NCBI GenBank assembly: GCA_023374045.1
Contig: CM041776.1
Coordinates: 44,894,171 to 44,958,170, forward strand
Reading direction: 5' to 3'
DNA: 64,000 nucleotides
Source: Limonium bicolor
Taxonomy: Eukaryota > Streptophyta > Magnoliopsida > Caryophyllales > Plumbaginaceae
Shown here one piece after another: positions 1 through 13,265 of the stretch. Each line of letters opens with the position of its first letter. Within the stretch, counting starts at the first letter, position 1. The notes beneath the pieces were generated by a model. That model was not told the DNA's origin, ran no database searches, and saw only the letters and a program-made list of their open reading frames with translations. Made by a program: the position numbers and the translations under genes.

Positions 1-3
1 GAA

Positions 4-21
4 TGGCGACTCTGCTGGGGA
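4..21 (+). other. Tat/Ogre-type primer-binding site
   Basis: The 18 bases TGGCGACTCTGCTGGGGA match the primer-binding site I know from Ogre/Tat-type Ty3/Gypsy elements, described as complementary to a tRNA-Arg 3' end. It implies that a 5' LTR ends just outside the left edge of the window and that the following bases are internal sequence. The tRNA assignment is from memory and was not checked against a tRNA set. Confidence 0.55.
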
Positions 22-3000
22 AAACTTGAGTAAGTTTTTCTCATAAACTTGGTCAAGGAAGACTGAACTCCATCCACAATTGTCAGGATTCCCCAACTTC
101 TTTCAAAACCTTCAAGAGATTCATTCTAAAGCCGCTAGGACTACTCTACTCCACACTTAGAGTGTGTACTGAGAGGATAGTTAGGATGAGAGTCTAGAGT
201 TCGAGGTTGGCCTTGAGTGCCATATGTGTGCTTTACCATTTGCATGCTTCACTTTAGTGTGTTTATTGTTGTGTGTTTACTGTCATATGTTTACTGCTCT
301 TCATGCATGACATAATATTTATTGCTTATTTATTACTTTTGTAAATGGGGCCTTCCTAGAAGGAGTCAACCCATTGTTGCATCGGGTAGCATAGGACATG
401 CATTCCTCTGTGTCACCCGATTTGTCCACGAGTCACGGGATCCCAACCGGTCCACGGTTGATTCCCCATGAGTTGGGTCCTTCCTAGAAGGAGTTAACCC
501 ACGAGGTAATACGGTCCAAGACCAACGCCTTGAAGCTCATGATCCAAAAATATCCTCCATTACCCGAGTCTAAGCCAGCATATAGTGAGCCATGAGCCTT
601 CAGTGTCCAGTTGCCTGGTCCAGTGTCTAGGACGGGTTTTATGGGTAGTCACCCCCTTGTATGCCGCCTGTCTGACCACCCTCTGTCTTACCCTGAAGAT
701 TGTATGGGCTCAGTTCTCCATGATTCCTCTGCACCACGGGTGTCTTTAAAGCCCAATGTCGCGCTACAAATTCATAGCGGATCCCGTATTTACGGATACC
801 CATACATGACAAAGCGTAGTCAGCGAATAATTTGGACTTTAGACACACCTTATCGTGCAGACGATGGGAGACCCGTTCCCATGCAGTACTTCCCCAAGTT
901 TCCCGAAAAGTGAGTATGTTGTGATAATCCCCGGCCGTGGCTCGTGTGACTGTATCACTTCGGGTATCCTGACCTTTCGAACTTAAGCACTCCGGACTTT
1001 CTTGATGACGTGCCCCACAAGGCATAACAGAGATAAATCCCGAGAGATGAACAGTGAAGGGATGACGGTTCCCCCGGTGGTATGGAAGCATTGATTGACC
1101 TGGAAGGTGATTATCCCAATCATTCACACTCAGCTCCACAAAAAATCAGCCACGATTTTTATTTTGCACTTACATGTATGTGTGATCACGTTTCAAAAAT
1201 TGGCAAAAAAAAAAAAACAGCTCAAACACTCCAATGAAATATCTTCAAAGTCGTCCATTTCAAAGGATTTCAAAAAACAATGATTTTCAAAATTGTTATT
1301 TCCAAAACAGTTTTCAAAAACGGTTTCAATCAAAGTCTTCTAGAAAAAAACTTTGTCAAACGGTTTGCAAAAGAATAGATGTTTTCACAAATGTAGTTTC
1401 AAAAACTATTTTCACAAACAGATTTTAAGAAAACCTACTTTACACAAACGAATTTCGGAACAACATTTTTCATGGATTTATTTCAAAATAGTTTTCGAAA
1501 ACAGTTTTCAAAGTTGATTTTCATAAACGTATTTCAAAATAAATGATTTAGTCCCCATGTTGCGACCCGCTATTTTTGAAGTTCAACCCACCTTCAAGAG
1601 CAGCGGTCATTACCGTGGAGCGTACTAGTCATTCGTGTTTTCACATAAGTGGTGGATTTTCACAAAGAGCTTGTGCTCGATCATTCACCTTTCCTTTCTC
1701 AAAAAACGCCCCTTATTTCCCTCGTCGGAGCAGATGGAGCGCATGAAGATCAACAACCGCAGTCTGAACCGAAAATCAGAGGTGCACCAACCCGAGTCGA
1801 GCGACATGAAGACCATAAACAACCGTTCGAGTTCGAAGCTGCTGAGGGTCAGAAGGGCACCAACCAGTTTCTTTTGATCATGGTGTCACCATGTTGCTCG
1901 ATCCCGAAGACGAACAAACGGCCAATCAGGAGCCCGCACAAGGTAAGCAGTCAGTCGGAAGCTCGAAGACGAAGCAGAAGAATTCGGGAGAAGTTTTTTA
2001 AGCTCAAATTCCCCATTTTAATGACTTTTAGGATTGATGATGTATAGGTTTTCCCTATGATTCTTTTCTCTCTTGTCCATTTCTGAATAGATTACATGTA
2101 TAGGTTTATACATTCCCTTTGAATTTATTTAGACCAAACGTGTATAGGGTTCCCAACTCCCTATTTTATTTGCGAATGATTAAGCATCAAAATTCATATT
2201 GAGAAAATCCACCACTTTGAAAACACGCGTTTTCAAAATTGTTTTTCCAAAACCTGGTTTCTGTTGGCATGCACGTAATAAAAAGAACGAATAAGGGACG
2301 ACCCCTCACACTTATATATCATTCATCAACTTTGCTTTGTGGGGTGAAAATTCACGGTCTACAGGAGGTATCCCCTACAAAAACAACACCAACAAATGCA
2401 GCCGATCACAAAGCAAAAACATGCATCGCATTCATGACAAAAAGGTCACATGCACTTACCATCAGTCCAAAATCATCAGCCATACATGAATCTCGTCCGC
2501 ACTCACGAGCACCACACACTCACGCGTTTTAAAGCCACTTGCACTTCCAACCATTTCAATTCCATCAATCATTCACGAGTCGTGTCCATCTCAAAAATTG
2601 CATAACCATGTGTTTCATTGTCACCACACCACGCACACTTTCATCCCAATATCTCGACCGCCAGAGCCCGATCTCAGAGGGATAGAAAAGAAAACCGAGC
2701 TCAAACTTTTCCCTATCTCAAAGTATCATATCATGGGGCTACCATGCGGGAGTTGTCACTCCCCAAAATCCAAAAAATCATACATCCAAAAATCCAAAAA
2801 AAAAAGAAGCAGTCTCCGTCATATCGTTGGGCCACCATGCGGGAGTTGTCACTCCCTAAAAATTCAAAAATCCAGGAGCCAATCACCAGCCCAACCTCGC
2901 TTGAGAATCACTAACGTGACAGCAACCCCGACAGCTACACCCTTCAAGGCCAATAGTAATGGAATGAGCTTCATGGGCTGAATTCGACTCAAGCGAGACT

Positions 3001-5112
3001 AGGTGTAGCCTTACCACGCATGCATTGCATCCAAAACGAAAAACACAAAAAAAAAACACATTCAGTAAAAATCCAAAGTCAGCCATCTTCATTCGTCATT
3101 TTCAGCATTTCATGCATCCTATACATAGTAATTCCATATTACCACAATACATCGCATGATAGATAATCGCATTTGCATACTCCCATATCGAAATGACATC
3201 TTTGGGAAAATCGTGAGAGATTGATTGAACATAGTGCGTGAACCACTTAACTCTTGACCCATCAACGAATAGAAGGGTCCAATCAAAATCAGCACCACAA
3301 CCCAAGTGAGTAGTGTGCGAAGAGCGGTATTTTCCCTTGAATTTCAAAAGAGAGTACTGGACGATCCCCCGAGTGATGAGGGAAGGGACAGATTCCAATA
3401 GAGGTAAAACCACGAGCGGCTTGTGCATTCCTTCAGCACATGGAGAGGCACAATACATAGTGAGATCAATGTCGATAAACAAGATACGAACTTGATTCAT
3501 GCAAAGATCTGAGAATAGTAAGAAAGCAATCATTGACTAATGAGAATGACGAGGCACTTAGGAATAAAAATCTCCACAAAACCAAAAAGCTTTGACTGCC
3601 CTGTACATGATCCCTTAGTGAGCCCCGCTGAGCCTTTCATGATAAACCTTTTTCTGCGAACTCCACAACATGCCAACTCACATATACATATTTACTCACC
3701 CTTGCAGTTGAGGATCTCAAAGGAGTCGGAGCCATGGTCTCTCCCCCACCATCTTTCACAAAAACAACAAATCAATTGTTCGAAGAAATCAGTGAGTCAA
3801 TGCAACTCCAAAGCCAAACACAAAAAGAACACCGAAAGTGTTCAAGAAGATTGATGAGTCAATGCAACTCCAAAGCTGAGAGTCAAAATGCAAAACAAAA
3901 ATGCTTGAGAAAGTTGATGAGCCAAATGCAATTTCAAAAACACAAAAGTGAGAAGAAAGTCCAAACCGTACACCATAAGAGACAAGGAGGAGAAATCCAG
4001 ATCAAGACCAATGATGTCTCACAGTAACCAATGAAAGGTTATCAAAAACCCGTCTTATCATTCCACCCATGGCGAAGGTGAAACATATCCTCTATTGCAC
4101 AAAAGCTCCACTACTCCCAAATTGATCCTCCAGTCCCATGTGACATACATCATACCCCTCAACCCCGTTATAACCCAATAAAAGACCTCTGACTCGTTAG
4201 TTGTTGAGTGTTGACTGAAAGTATCAGATCTGAAACATGAATCATAAGCTTCATACTTGTTATCAACATGTCCCGTCACATGACAAAGGGACCGTGAGCG
4301 AATGAGTGTGACCTTACTCCACAAGGTCTTTCGAGTGCGAGTGACTCTTTGATCTAAGTACCAAATCATGAACAGCCTACCCCATTGCAGGTGAGGAATT
4401 TGTAAGGACCGGAAAGTCCATAACCTCGAAAAGAATTTCTAAGGAAAATACTGCTCCGAGCGGCGAGAGTATCATCACACCATTGTCACAACCATACTCA
4501 CGAGAGATTGACCCAAATCCCTCCATGAGATGAAAGTGATTCATGCATTCGAGCTCAACAATCACTCAAAAGTGAACCGAAGATGTCTTATATTCGTAAG
4601 CCTCATATTAATAGAGATAGAATCATACCTTCTCTCCAAAAACTGCATAGGCATCTTGCATCTCATCTAGCATTTAGTGTGCATACATCATATTCACTTC
4701 ATCTCCAACATCCGACTAGTAAGAACTCTACCTAGTCTCGCTGAAAGTCGACTTCAGTTGCAGTTGTTGAAGTGTAACTTTTGATCAAAAAATGTCAACT
4801 GGAGCCATCCCAGACCATCATCAAGCTACCTCGAACCATCTCGGAGCCATCCTGGGCTATCCTCGAGCTACATCGAACCAAACTAAAGCCATCCGAGGCC
4901 ATACGAAGACAATTCTGGAGCCATTCAGCATCATGCTCGAGCCTCATCAACACCATATCCATAACCAAACTGGACCCATGCGGGAGCCAACATCCGACAT
5001 TGAAACCATCCTTAGAACTACACAGGGGGCATCCTAACAGTCCGATGACAATACGGGAGCCACCTCAAATCCACGTCAGATCTATTTCATCACCAGGGCC
5101 TTGCCTACACAA
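22..5112. other. Non-coding internal region of a Tat/Ogre-like element
   Basis: About 5 kb follow the primer-binding site with no recognisable gag, protease, reverse transcriptase or integrase on either strand. The longest open frames (about 100-166 codons near 611-1139 and 3102-3533) are compositionally odd and match nothing I recognise. 1190-1560 is rich in TTTCAAAA-type runs. 2700-2900 holds two near-identical segments containing CATGCGGGAGTTGTCACTCC. 4790-5290 is a degenerate series of GGAGCCATCC-like motifs. This looks like a non-autonomous or gutted element body, with no gene I can support. Confidence 0.4.
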
Positions 5113-5116
5113 TTTC

Positions 5117-5181
5117 GAACTACATATGGTCTGATCTCAATACGAAATTGAGTACGTAGGCAGCCCGCCCAGGGTGCGACC
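5117..5181 (+). other. Conserved Tat/Ogre LTR motif, copy 1
   Basis: The block reads GAACTACATATGGTCTGATC, then a short palindrome around CTCAA...TTGAG, then GTACGTAGGCAGCCC and GGGTGCGACC. The same block recurs at 13548-13612. The words GGTCTGAT and TACGTAGGCAGCC are familiar from LTR or near-LTR parts of plant Tat/Ogre elements. Two copies suggest either two element ends or a duplication inside one element. Confidence 0.5.
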
Positions 5182-5438
5182 ACTTCACAGGCGAAAGTTC
5201 CCCTTTCTTCCTCGCCATCACCAATGGAGCCATCTCATAGCCCTTCCCCGAGCCATCCCGAGCTACCCTGGAGCCATCATGAGGAAATCCCGAAATCATA
5301 ACCGGACCGAAGCCATCCACCCAGGACCAAAAAGTTATCAACCACATCAAAACGCACCAACCACAACACAATCCACTAATCACATCAACCCACCATTCGA
5401 CTCAAAATCCAAACCAAAGCAAAACAATCAACCATCCC

Positions 5439-5660
5439 AGAGTCGTTGCTCACAAGGGAGTCACGGATCAACTGGGGCCATCCGATCATATCGGAGCCCT
5501 CAGATCATATCGAGCCCGAACCCATCAATCAGCCCAGAGTCGTTGCTCACAAGGGAGTCACAGATCAACTGGAGCCATCCGATCATACCGGAGCCCTCAG
5601 ATCATATCGAACCCGAACCCAATCAACCATCCTAAGAGTCATTGCTCACAATGGGGTCTT
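5439..5660. repeat. Tandem repeat, about 97-bp unit, 2-3 copies
   Basis: A unit starting near AGAGTCGTTGCTCACAAGGG and ending in CGAACCC recurs at about 5439, 5537 and (diverged) 5634. Inside it are shorter repeats of CCGATCATA and CGGAGCC. It is part of the repetitive tract leading into the satellite array. Confidence 0.7.
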
Positions 5661-6132
5661 GAGTCATGTCAAAGCCATCCGACCACACTAGAGCCACCCG
5701 ACCGCTCCGGAGCCATCCGATCATATTGGAGCCCTCTAATCATATCGAAGCCATCCCATTAAATCAAAACCATCGAGTTCCCAAAGTCACTCATTCACAA
5801 AAAACCATCCATTCAAAAAACCAATCACAAAATCACAAAAATCAAAACAAAAACTCAAGATCCATACCGGAGTCATCTCAAAACTCTGGAGCCAAAAGTC
5901 CTACCAAATCCCGAAACTATAGTACACATCGGGCGAGACTGTCAAAAAAAACCGAAACACAATTCCCACACTGGCAAAGCCAAGGGCAACATCTATCACA
6001 TCCCTCACAAAGACAACCAAAAAGCATCCAATCCCGGATCAATCCGCAATCAAAGCCATCCTCAAATCAATCTACCACCACAAACAACTTCAGATCAACC
6101 TTTCACCACAGCGAGTTTCGTACAACTCCATC

Positions 6133-8190
6133 AAAGTATTATAGGCTCATCATAAGTCCTATAGCTAGATGTCAAGAGGTCTAGTTGAGGCACTCCTAAG
6201 TCCTCGTACTCTCAATCGCATTCTAGGCCCGTCATAAGCCCTAGGACTGGATGTCAAGAGGTCCAGTTGAGGCACTCCTAAGCCCTCGTGCACCTTAAAT
6301 CAAATCGGGTTGTTAGTATTATAGGCTCGTCATAAGTCCTATAGCTAGATGTCAAGAGGTCTAGTTGAGGCACTCCTAAGTCCTCGTACTCTCAATCGCA
6401 TTCTAGGCCCGTCATAAGCCCTAGGACTGGATGTCAAGAGGTCCAGTTGAGGCACTCCTAAGCCCTCGTGCACCTTAAATCAAATCGGGTTGTTAGTATT
6501 ATAGGCTCGTCATAAGTCCTATAGCTAGATGTCAAGAGGTCTAGTTGAGGCACTCCTAAGTCCTCGTACTCTCAATCGCATTCTAGGCCCGTCATAAGCC
6601 CTAGGACTGGATGTCAAGAGGTCCAGTTGAGGCACTCCTAAGCCCTCGTGCACCTTAAATCAAATCGGGTTGTTAGTATTATAGGCTCGTCATAAGTCCT
6701 ATAGCTAGATGTCAAGAGGTCTAGTTGAGGCACTCTAAGTCCTCGTACTCTCAATCGCATTCTAGGCCCGTCATAAGCCCTAGGACTGGATGTCAAGAGG
6801 TCCAGTTGAGGCACTCCTAAGCCCTCGTGCACCTTAAATCAAATCGGGTTGTTAGTATTATAGGCTCGTCATAAGTCCTATAGCTAGATGTCAAGAGGTC
6901 TAGTTGAGGCACTCCTAAGTCCTCGTACTCTCAATCGCATTCTAGGCCCGTCATAAGCCCTAGGACTGGATGTCAAGAGGTCCAGTTGAGGCACTCCTAA
7001 GCCCTCGTGCACTTAAATCAAATGGGTTGTTAGTATTATAGGCTCGTCATAAGTCCTATAGCTAGATGTCAAGAGGTCTAGTTGAGGCACTCCTAAGTCC
7101 TCGTACTCTCAATCGCATTCTAGGCCCGTCATAAGCCTAGGACTGGATGTCAAGAGGTCCAGTTGAGGCACTCCTAAGCCCTCGTGCACCTTAAATCAAA
7201 TCGGGTTGTTAGTATAGGCTCGTCATAAGTCCTATAGCTAGATGTCAAGAGGTCTAGTTGAGGCACTCCTAAGTCCTCGACTCTCAATCGCATTCTAGGC
7301 CCGTCATAAGCCCTAGGACTGGATGTCAAGAGGTCCAGTTGAGGCACTCCTAAGCCCTCGTGCACCTTAAATCAAATCGGGTTGTTAGTATAGGCTCGTC
7401 ATAAGTCCTATAGCTAGATATCAAGAGGTCTAGTTGAGGCACTTCTAAGTCCTCGTACTCTCAATCGCATTCTAGGCCCGTCATAAGCCCTAGGACTGGA
7501 TGTCAAGAGGTCCAGTTGAGGCACTCCTAAGCCCTCGTGCACCTTAAATCAAATCGGGTTGTTAGTATTATAGGCTCGTCATAAGTCCTATAGCTAGATG
7601 TCAAGAGGTCTAGTTGAGGCACTCCTAAGTCCTCGTACTCTCAATCGCATTCTAGGCCCGTCATAAGCCCTAGGACTGGATGTCAAGAGGTCCAGTTGAG
7701 GCACTCCTAAGCCCTCGTGCACCTTAAATCAAATCGGGTTGTTAGTATTATAGGCTCGTCATAAGTCCTATAGCTAGATATCAAGAGGTCTAGTTGAGGC
7801 ACTTCTAAGTCCTGTACTCTCAATCGCATTCTAGGCCCGTCATAAGCCCTAGGACTGGATGTCAAGAGGTCCAGTTGAGGCACTCCTAAGCCCTCGTGCA
7901 CCTTAAATCAAATCGGGTTGTTAGTATTATAGGCTCGTCATAGTCCTATAGCTAGATATCAAGAGGTCTAGTTGAGGCACTCCTAAGTCCTCGTACTCTC
8001 AATCGCATTCTAGGCCCGTCATAAGCCCTAGGGCTGGATATCAAGAGGTCCAGTTGAGGCACTCCTAAGTCCTCGTGCACTCTAAACCAAAACATTGTTA
8101 GTATCATAGGCTCGTCATGTGTCCTATGGTTAGATGTCAAGAGGTCTAACTGAGGCTCGTCATAAGTCCTCGTACTTTCAATCACATTCA
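6133..8190. repeat. 180-bp satellite array (dimer of about 90-bp subunits)
   Basis: The unit runs from TTAGTATTATAGGCTCGTC to CAAATCGGGTTG. It repeats with a period of exactly 180 bp in the first copies (starts at 6133, 6313, 6493, 6673) and 177-180 bp later. There are about eleven units plus a diverged partial one. Each unit has two related halves: one with AGGCTCGTCATAAGTCC and AAGAGGTCTAGTTGAGGC, the other with AGGCCCGTCATAAGCCC and AAGAGGTCCAGTTGAGGC. Units are nearly identical, differing by 1-3 bp deletions, so the array was homogenised recently. The 63-64 residue minus-strand open frames inside it are by-products of the repeat. Hypervariable 3' regions of Ogre-type elements are a known source of satellites, which fits the flanking features. 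Confidence 0.95.
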
Positions 8191-8230
8191 TACACTCACA
8201 ATCGCATCCCATCAAATCACAAAACCGTAG

Positions 8231-8327
8231 TGAGAATTTTTGGCGCCCCGTCAACCTTGATCCAATTATGCAAAGGTTTTGCAGAATTGAATCAAGGGGA
8301 GCCATCTGTAGGCACCAAAAATTCTCA
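8231..8327. other. 97-bp near-perfect stem-loop at a probable LTR edge
   Basis: TGAGAATTTTTGGCGCC (8231-8247) pairs with GGCACCAAAAATTCTCA (8311-8327) with one mismatch. The inner segment CCTTGATCCAATTATGCAAA pairs with TTTGCAGAATTGAATCAAGG with few mismatches and almost no loop. The outer arm begins with TG and lies just after the satellite, so it may mark the start of a long LTR. It could also be a small-RNA-like hairpin. Confidence 0.75.
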
Positions 8328-8787
8328 CCCCATAAAGCAAATTCCGAAATAATAAGAGGGGTTGTCGCCTTTCTTTTTCAAAAACATATTAGCGTGCGTG
8401 CTAAGACGAAACCATCATTTTATAATCTTTTCAAAAAATTAAGAAAAAAAAACACAATTCTTCGAAAATGAATTTCCATCGACAGTCCAGTTTCAAGGTC
8501 GTTTTGTTTATTCACTTTTTTTTTACTATCTTATTTTGTTTTGTTTATATTCTATTTAATTATTTTATTTTTATTCATCTATCCACTTTTTCTTATATTT
8601 TATTTTATTCTACTATTAGTATTAGTATTTTTATTTTCATTTCTATTTATACACACTCATTTTCATCTTTCAAAACCAATCCACACTTTTAAAATCTGAA
8701 CTAGCCCAATTCCCTAAACCCACACTATTTTCAGCCCATAGCTTCAAAAAGCCCACCCAAACCCTACCATCTAATCCCTACCCTCCT

Positions 8788-8796
8788 GTATATAAC
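8788..8796 (+). promoter_or_regulatory. TATA-like box in the probable LTR
   Basis: GTATATAAC lies about 90 bp upstream of a pyrimidine- and CAAC-rich leader, a layout typical of plant LTR U3/R junctions. The call rests on motif and position only. Confidence 0.35.
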
Positions 8797-9899
8797 AACA
8801 TCAAAAAAACCCTACTGTAGATGGTTCCGGTCTTCCTCCTTACAACTCCATACACAAAACACAAAGAAGAACCCATCGATCTTCCGCTTCAACCCATGGT
8901 ATCCGCCGCCACCTTCATTTTTCTTCTTGGCGACCCTGCTCTCGAATGACCATCGTCTTCTTCACGCCACCTCCAACACCTTCGTTTTCCTCTCGGGCTA
9001 CTTCTATCTTTCTTCATCTTGCAGAACCAAAAAAATTCCCTCTGAAATTGAGAAGAAAACACGGAGCCAGCCGACTCCTCAATACTCATCTTCGACCCAT
9101 GTTCAACAATGAGAATCCTCCATTTCTTTAAAAAATCAGAAACCAGAAACAAAGACCTGCAACTATCTTCGAACTCTCCTCAATTCCTGGCTCAAACCCG
9201 GTCATCCATCTCCTCCCTCTCGGTCAATCTTTCTTCTCGCCTCGATTCTCTTCCAAAACCCAGCACCTCCACTTCTCCTCTGTCGTTCTTCTACGAAAAC
9301 CTCCCATCGCCTTCACCCATTCTCCTTCATCGGTTTCATCTTCAAAAAAAATACCAGCAAACTTCAACTGTTTGGTGCTCGATATCTGAAAATCGACCTG
9401 ATCTAGCAGCAAAGTCACCGCCACCATCTCCTCGACCGATCTTCTTCGGTCTCACATTCGCCTTCCTGCGATCTCTTGGTCAGTGGCGGCCTCTAGTTCT
9501 CAACCAATCTCATATTTTGAAACGGGGGTATCCGATACCACTACCCCTTTCTCGAATTTGGCTTGCACTTTCTGGTGGCTCACTCCTGGTCGCGATGTTC
9601 TTCCCTGTGAAAGGATTTTAAGAAAAGAGAAGAAATCTCTTCCCCTCTTCTCTTGTTACGATTTCCTTTAGTGTTTCCCTGATGTTTTGCTCCTCCATCT
9701 GCGATTTTGATGAGGTGCCCTGTTCGATCGAAGCGATGGCATGCTATTTTACCGGCCTTTAAGGTGTCGTTATCGCCGTCGACCTACTTCGCCACAGCTT
9801 CTATCCTTGTCGATTGGTTGGTCTGTGTTCATATGTATTTCGATTGCATAATAATGTTCTTACTGTTATTTGCTTCTCTGGAGCGTTCTGGGTTTTGAT

Positions 9900-12140
9900 T
9901 TTTAATATCCCCGGCGCTAGACGACTGTTTGCTGATCGATTAGCTCAGCGAGATTTCTCGCTGCCTGTTGCGCATTTTGTCATGTCTCGGTACTCATTTT
10001 GATCCCAGTGAACATATTGTTTCGTATGCTAATTGCCGTTGCCCATATACTTGACTGAGGTACTGCTCACCCCAAAACTCAGACGGAATCAGATTTACTT
10101 GGCTTGAAGAGCTTGGACTTCTTGCATTTCGGTTTGGCATCCTTGACTTGGCACCCACTCCTATGGGTTTGAAAATCGCAGCGGTCAGTTGTTCCTGATC
10201 ATAACTTGATAATCTGCTCAAGAATTTGCCTTTTGCGCATGATGCGTTTTATTTGGAAACTCTACTCCACGGCCTTTTATTAACCTTTTGTCACGCTGAT
10301 CAAATCTTTACCCAGTTGATGTTTGCAATTGATTCGGTGATTATTGATATATCGCCTTGAGATAACCATTCCTCCTCCGGCTGACTGATTTTTGTTTGGA
10401 GGCCAAAATTTACTGGCGCTGTTTTTGTTGTTGGGCAGGGGCAATTAGACCAAAATATCGATTTGGGTCCCCACCTTTTCCGGCCTTTTGGTGATTGGGG
10501 CCCACATGTCTCTTTAAGAGAGTTGGTTTTGGGCTTGAACCTTTTACTGGCATCGATCTTTCGCTATTTATTGGCTTACTTGAATATATTATTCATCCCC
10601 GTTCACATGTTTTGGGCTGAGGTACTGTGTAACTTGCGCTGGTCTTTCTGGCTGGGATTGACGTTGGCTTGGCAAGTAAAATGTGCTGGTGGACCGTGAA
10701 CTCCACACTACTCTCTTGGGTTTGGAAATTCCATTTAATTTCTTATGCCTACGATCTGATTATGTTTGATTGCTCCTTGCGCATCGATACTGGTTTGGAA
10801 ATTTGTTTGAGACTAGCATTATTTGACCCTCGCGCTTAGATAAGAACATGAACAGAGTTATAGTTGCCTTATGCTATAATTGTTAAGATAAATTATTCAT
10901 CGGCTGGATGGTCCTTATTATTTCTTCATCTTAGATGGGAAATGATATAAACCCTTCTAGGTATGATCCCACATGACTCACAACCCCTATTTTGGATACT
11001 ACACTTTGTTTGAGTCATAATCTAAGATGACAAATTAATTTGAGTAGCAACCCCGATGCTTGATTTATCTTACAATCCTTAGTATTTGTTGGCAGCTTGA
11101 AACTCTTTTCTATGTTCTCGGTTGGGGTGTGGGAGATGATTAGATTGCCCCCTTTCCTCCTATAGAGAGGGGCCGTATGATCCCATTGCACACACCCCAA
11201 CCCATTTACATTTCATTACTAATTATTCTCGTACCTCTTTGTTTTTGTTCTATGACATGTACATATTGCTTGAAGAACAATGAACTGCTGGATTAAGGAG
11301 CTGTATCTTAGCTAGGACTATCGGGGTCTCCACTTCAAACATGTGTAACGGTTGGTGCACTTCTTGCTGATCCTTTCAGCTCAAGTGAGGCGGCGTCGAT
11401 GCGACCCCCCATAGCAGCTTTAGATTTAAACTTTTCACTTGTATTTGTATCAATTTGTAATTCGTTTATTGTTCTTACTTTCAGTTGCAGTGTTGTGACT
11501 TATTCATTTTTATGAGTTCATCCCATAACTGTTACATTACTCTTGCTTGCAACTTTGCTTGACTTTTGAAAGATAGTAAATAGGATCAGACTAACAATTG
11601 GTTAGCAACCCACACAGTAGGACTTATCTTGTTGGTTTTTGAAAGTTTTAGATTTAAACAATTTTGATTCACCACCTAGATAGCTCTGATGATTCGTTCT
11701 TGTATATACATTTCTTGTGCTACTTCTGAAATTCATTTCATACGTACATAACTTAAGCTTTCAAAATCCATGTCCACATGTATGTAATTTCTCAGACAGA
11801 TTCCTAATTCTTTTCTCACATATATTAGTTTTATTCGGATAGCTTTTGAAATCCATGTCCGCATGTATATTTGTTTATATAGCTTTGAAAATTCATCTCT
11901 ACCTATCATTTGTTCATCATTCCTTGCCTATGATTTTGTAAATGTATGGACCGATTCTGTTTGGTCCCATGTAACTCTTGGCCCAAATCAAATTTTGTTC
12001 AGGCTCGGTTCATAACCAGCCAAACGGGCTGGAACAGGTGGCCCTAGAAAGCCAATCAGGTTGCCCTCTTAGTGCATTTTAGAAAAGCCTTAGGTTTGGG
12101 GTATCCTCAATGCATACGGGTCCTAGACACGGTCCATGGG
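9900..12140. other. No gene seen (LTR interior)
   Basis: Both strands show only short frames of up to 78 codons without recognisable domains. Base composition is even and there is no tandem repetition. I see nothing beyond probable LTR filler. Confidence 0.4.
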
Positions 12141-12145
12141 AGGAA

Positions 12146-12400
12146 TATCCGTTTCCCTTAAAATTTTCCAAATCACTCTCACCAAACACACTTCAAAATC
12201 ACTATCATCAAACACACTTCAAAATCAATCTCTCACACTCTCTCACCAAACACACTTCAAAATCAAACTCTCTCATGTCTCACACCAAACACACTTCGAA
12301 ATCAGACTCTCTCGCACTCTCTCATCAAACACACTCCAAAATCAATTCCTCTCACACTCACTCATCATACACTCTTCAAAACTGATCCTCTCATACTCAA
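12146..12400. repeat. Degenerate tandem repeat around CACCAAACACACTTCAAAATC
   Basis: At least six copies of an approximately 30-45-bp unit centred on CAAACACACTTCAAAATC and CTCTCAC words. It is followed by CAAGGCCCAA-type repeats (12600-12770) and CAATTCAATTC low-complexity sequence (12780-12940). It appears to be non-coding. Confidence 0.75.
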
Positions 12401-13014
12401 AACCAGATATCATTCATGAATTCTTCGAAATCAATGCTTTTCACATGTCAACACTAAATACTCTTCATACACTCATTAAACACACTACAACCTCACAAAG
12501 CATTTGAAACGCTTCCAAAGGTCCTAAGATCAAAATTCAAATTCCTTCCAAACTCCAATTGTTTCATAGATTCAAATCCTCTTCCAATTTCAATTTCAAA
12601 GGCCAAGTCAAGCCCAAATTCTAAGACCTAAATCCAGTTCATTCATAGGGCCCAACCCGGCCCAATTTCAAAGGTCGATTCGGCCCACATTTCAAGACCC
12701 TGATATCCGGCCTACATTTCAAGGCCCAAACCTGGTCCATCTCTAAGGCCCAAATCCGGCTCATTCGCTCAATTCGATCCCGATTTAGTTTCAAATCCAA
12801 TTCAACTTCAATGCAAATTCAAATTCAATTTCAATCCAATTCAATCCAACTCCGATCCAGAATCAATCCGATTTCAATCCAATTCAATTCAAATTTCTTT
12901 TCATTCCCAATTCAATTCTACTTCATTTCAATCCCGAATATTTCTAAACATCATAAATCTCAAATTCCGGAAAACTTCAATCCCCTTGAAGTCTAGCATC
13001 TCGAATCTCTAAGT

Positions 13015-13265
13015 GTCTCAGCAGCTCAACAGACTCGAAGGTCTCAGCAGCTCAACAGACTCGAAGGTCTCAGCAGCTCAACAGACTCGACCGTCTCAAT
13101 AGCTCAGCAGACTCGAACGTCTCAGCAGCTCAACAGACTCGACCGTCTCAGCAGCTCAACAGACTCGACCGCCTCAGCAGCTCAACAGACTCTACCGTCT
13201 CAACAGCTCAACAAACTCGAATGTCTCCGCAGTTCAACAGATTCGAACATCTCAATAGACTCATC
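13015..13265. repeat. 26-bp minisatellite, about nine copies
   Basis: The unit GTCTCAGCAGCTCAACAGAC plus TCGAAG or TCGACC repeats head to tail with a 26-bp period and decays toward the right end. It lies inside the probable long LTR, about 280 bp before the second Tat/Ogre motif. Confidence 0.9.

Noticed and set aside
6133..8190. CRISPR-like array
   Set aside because: Units of 180 bp are contiguous without unique spacers, and the DNA is clearly plant nuclear. It is a satellite.
6638..8305. Repeated minus-strand frames of 63-117 codons (MHEGLGVPQLDLLTSS...)
   Set aside because: They recur with the 180-bp satellite period and change with its indels. They are by-products of the repeat, not genes.
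9109..9621. A 170-codon plus-strand gene
   Set aside because: It is low-complexity Ser/Pro/Leu sequence in a pyrimidine-rich LTR leader, with no domain and with overlapping frames of similar length.
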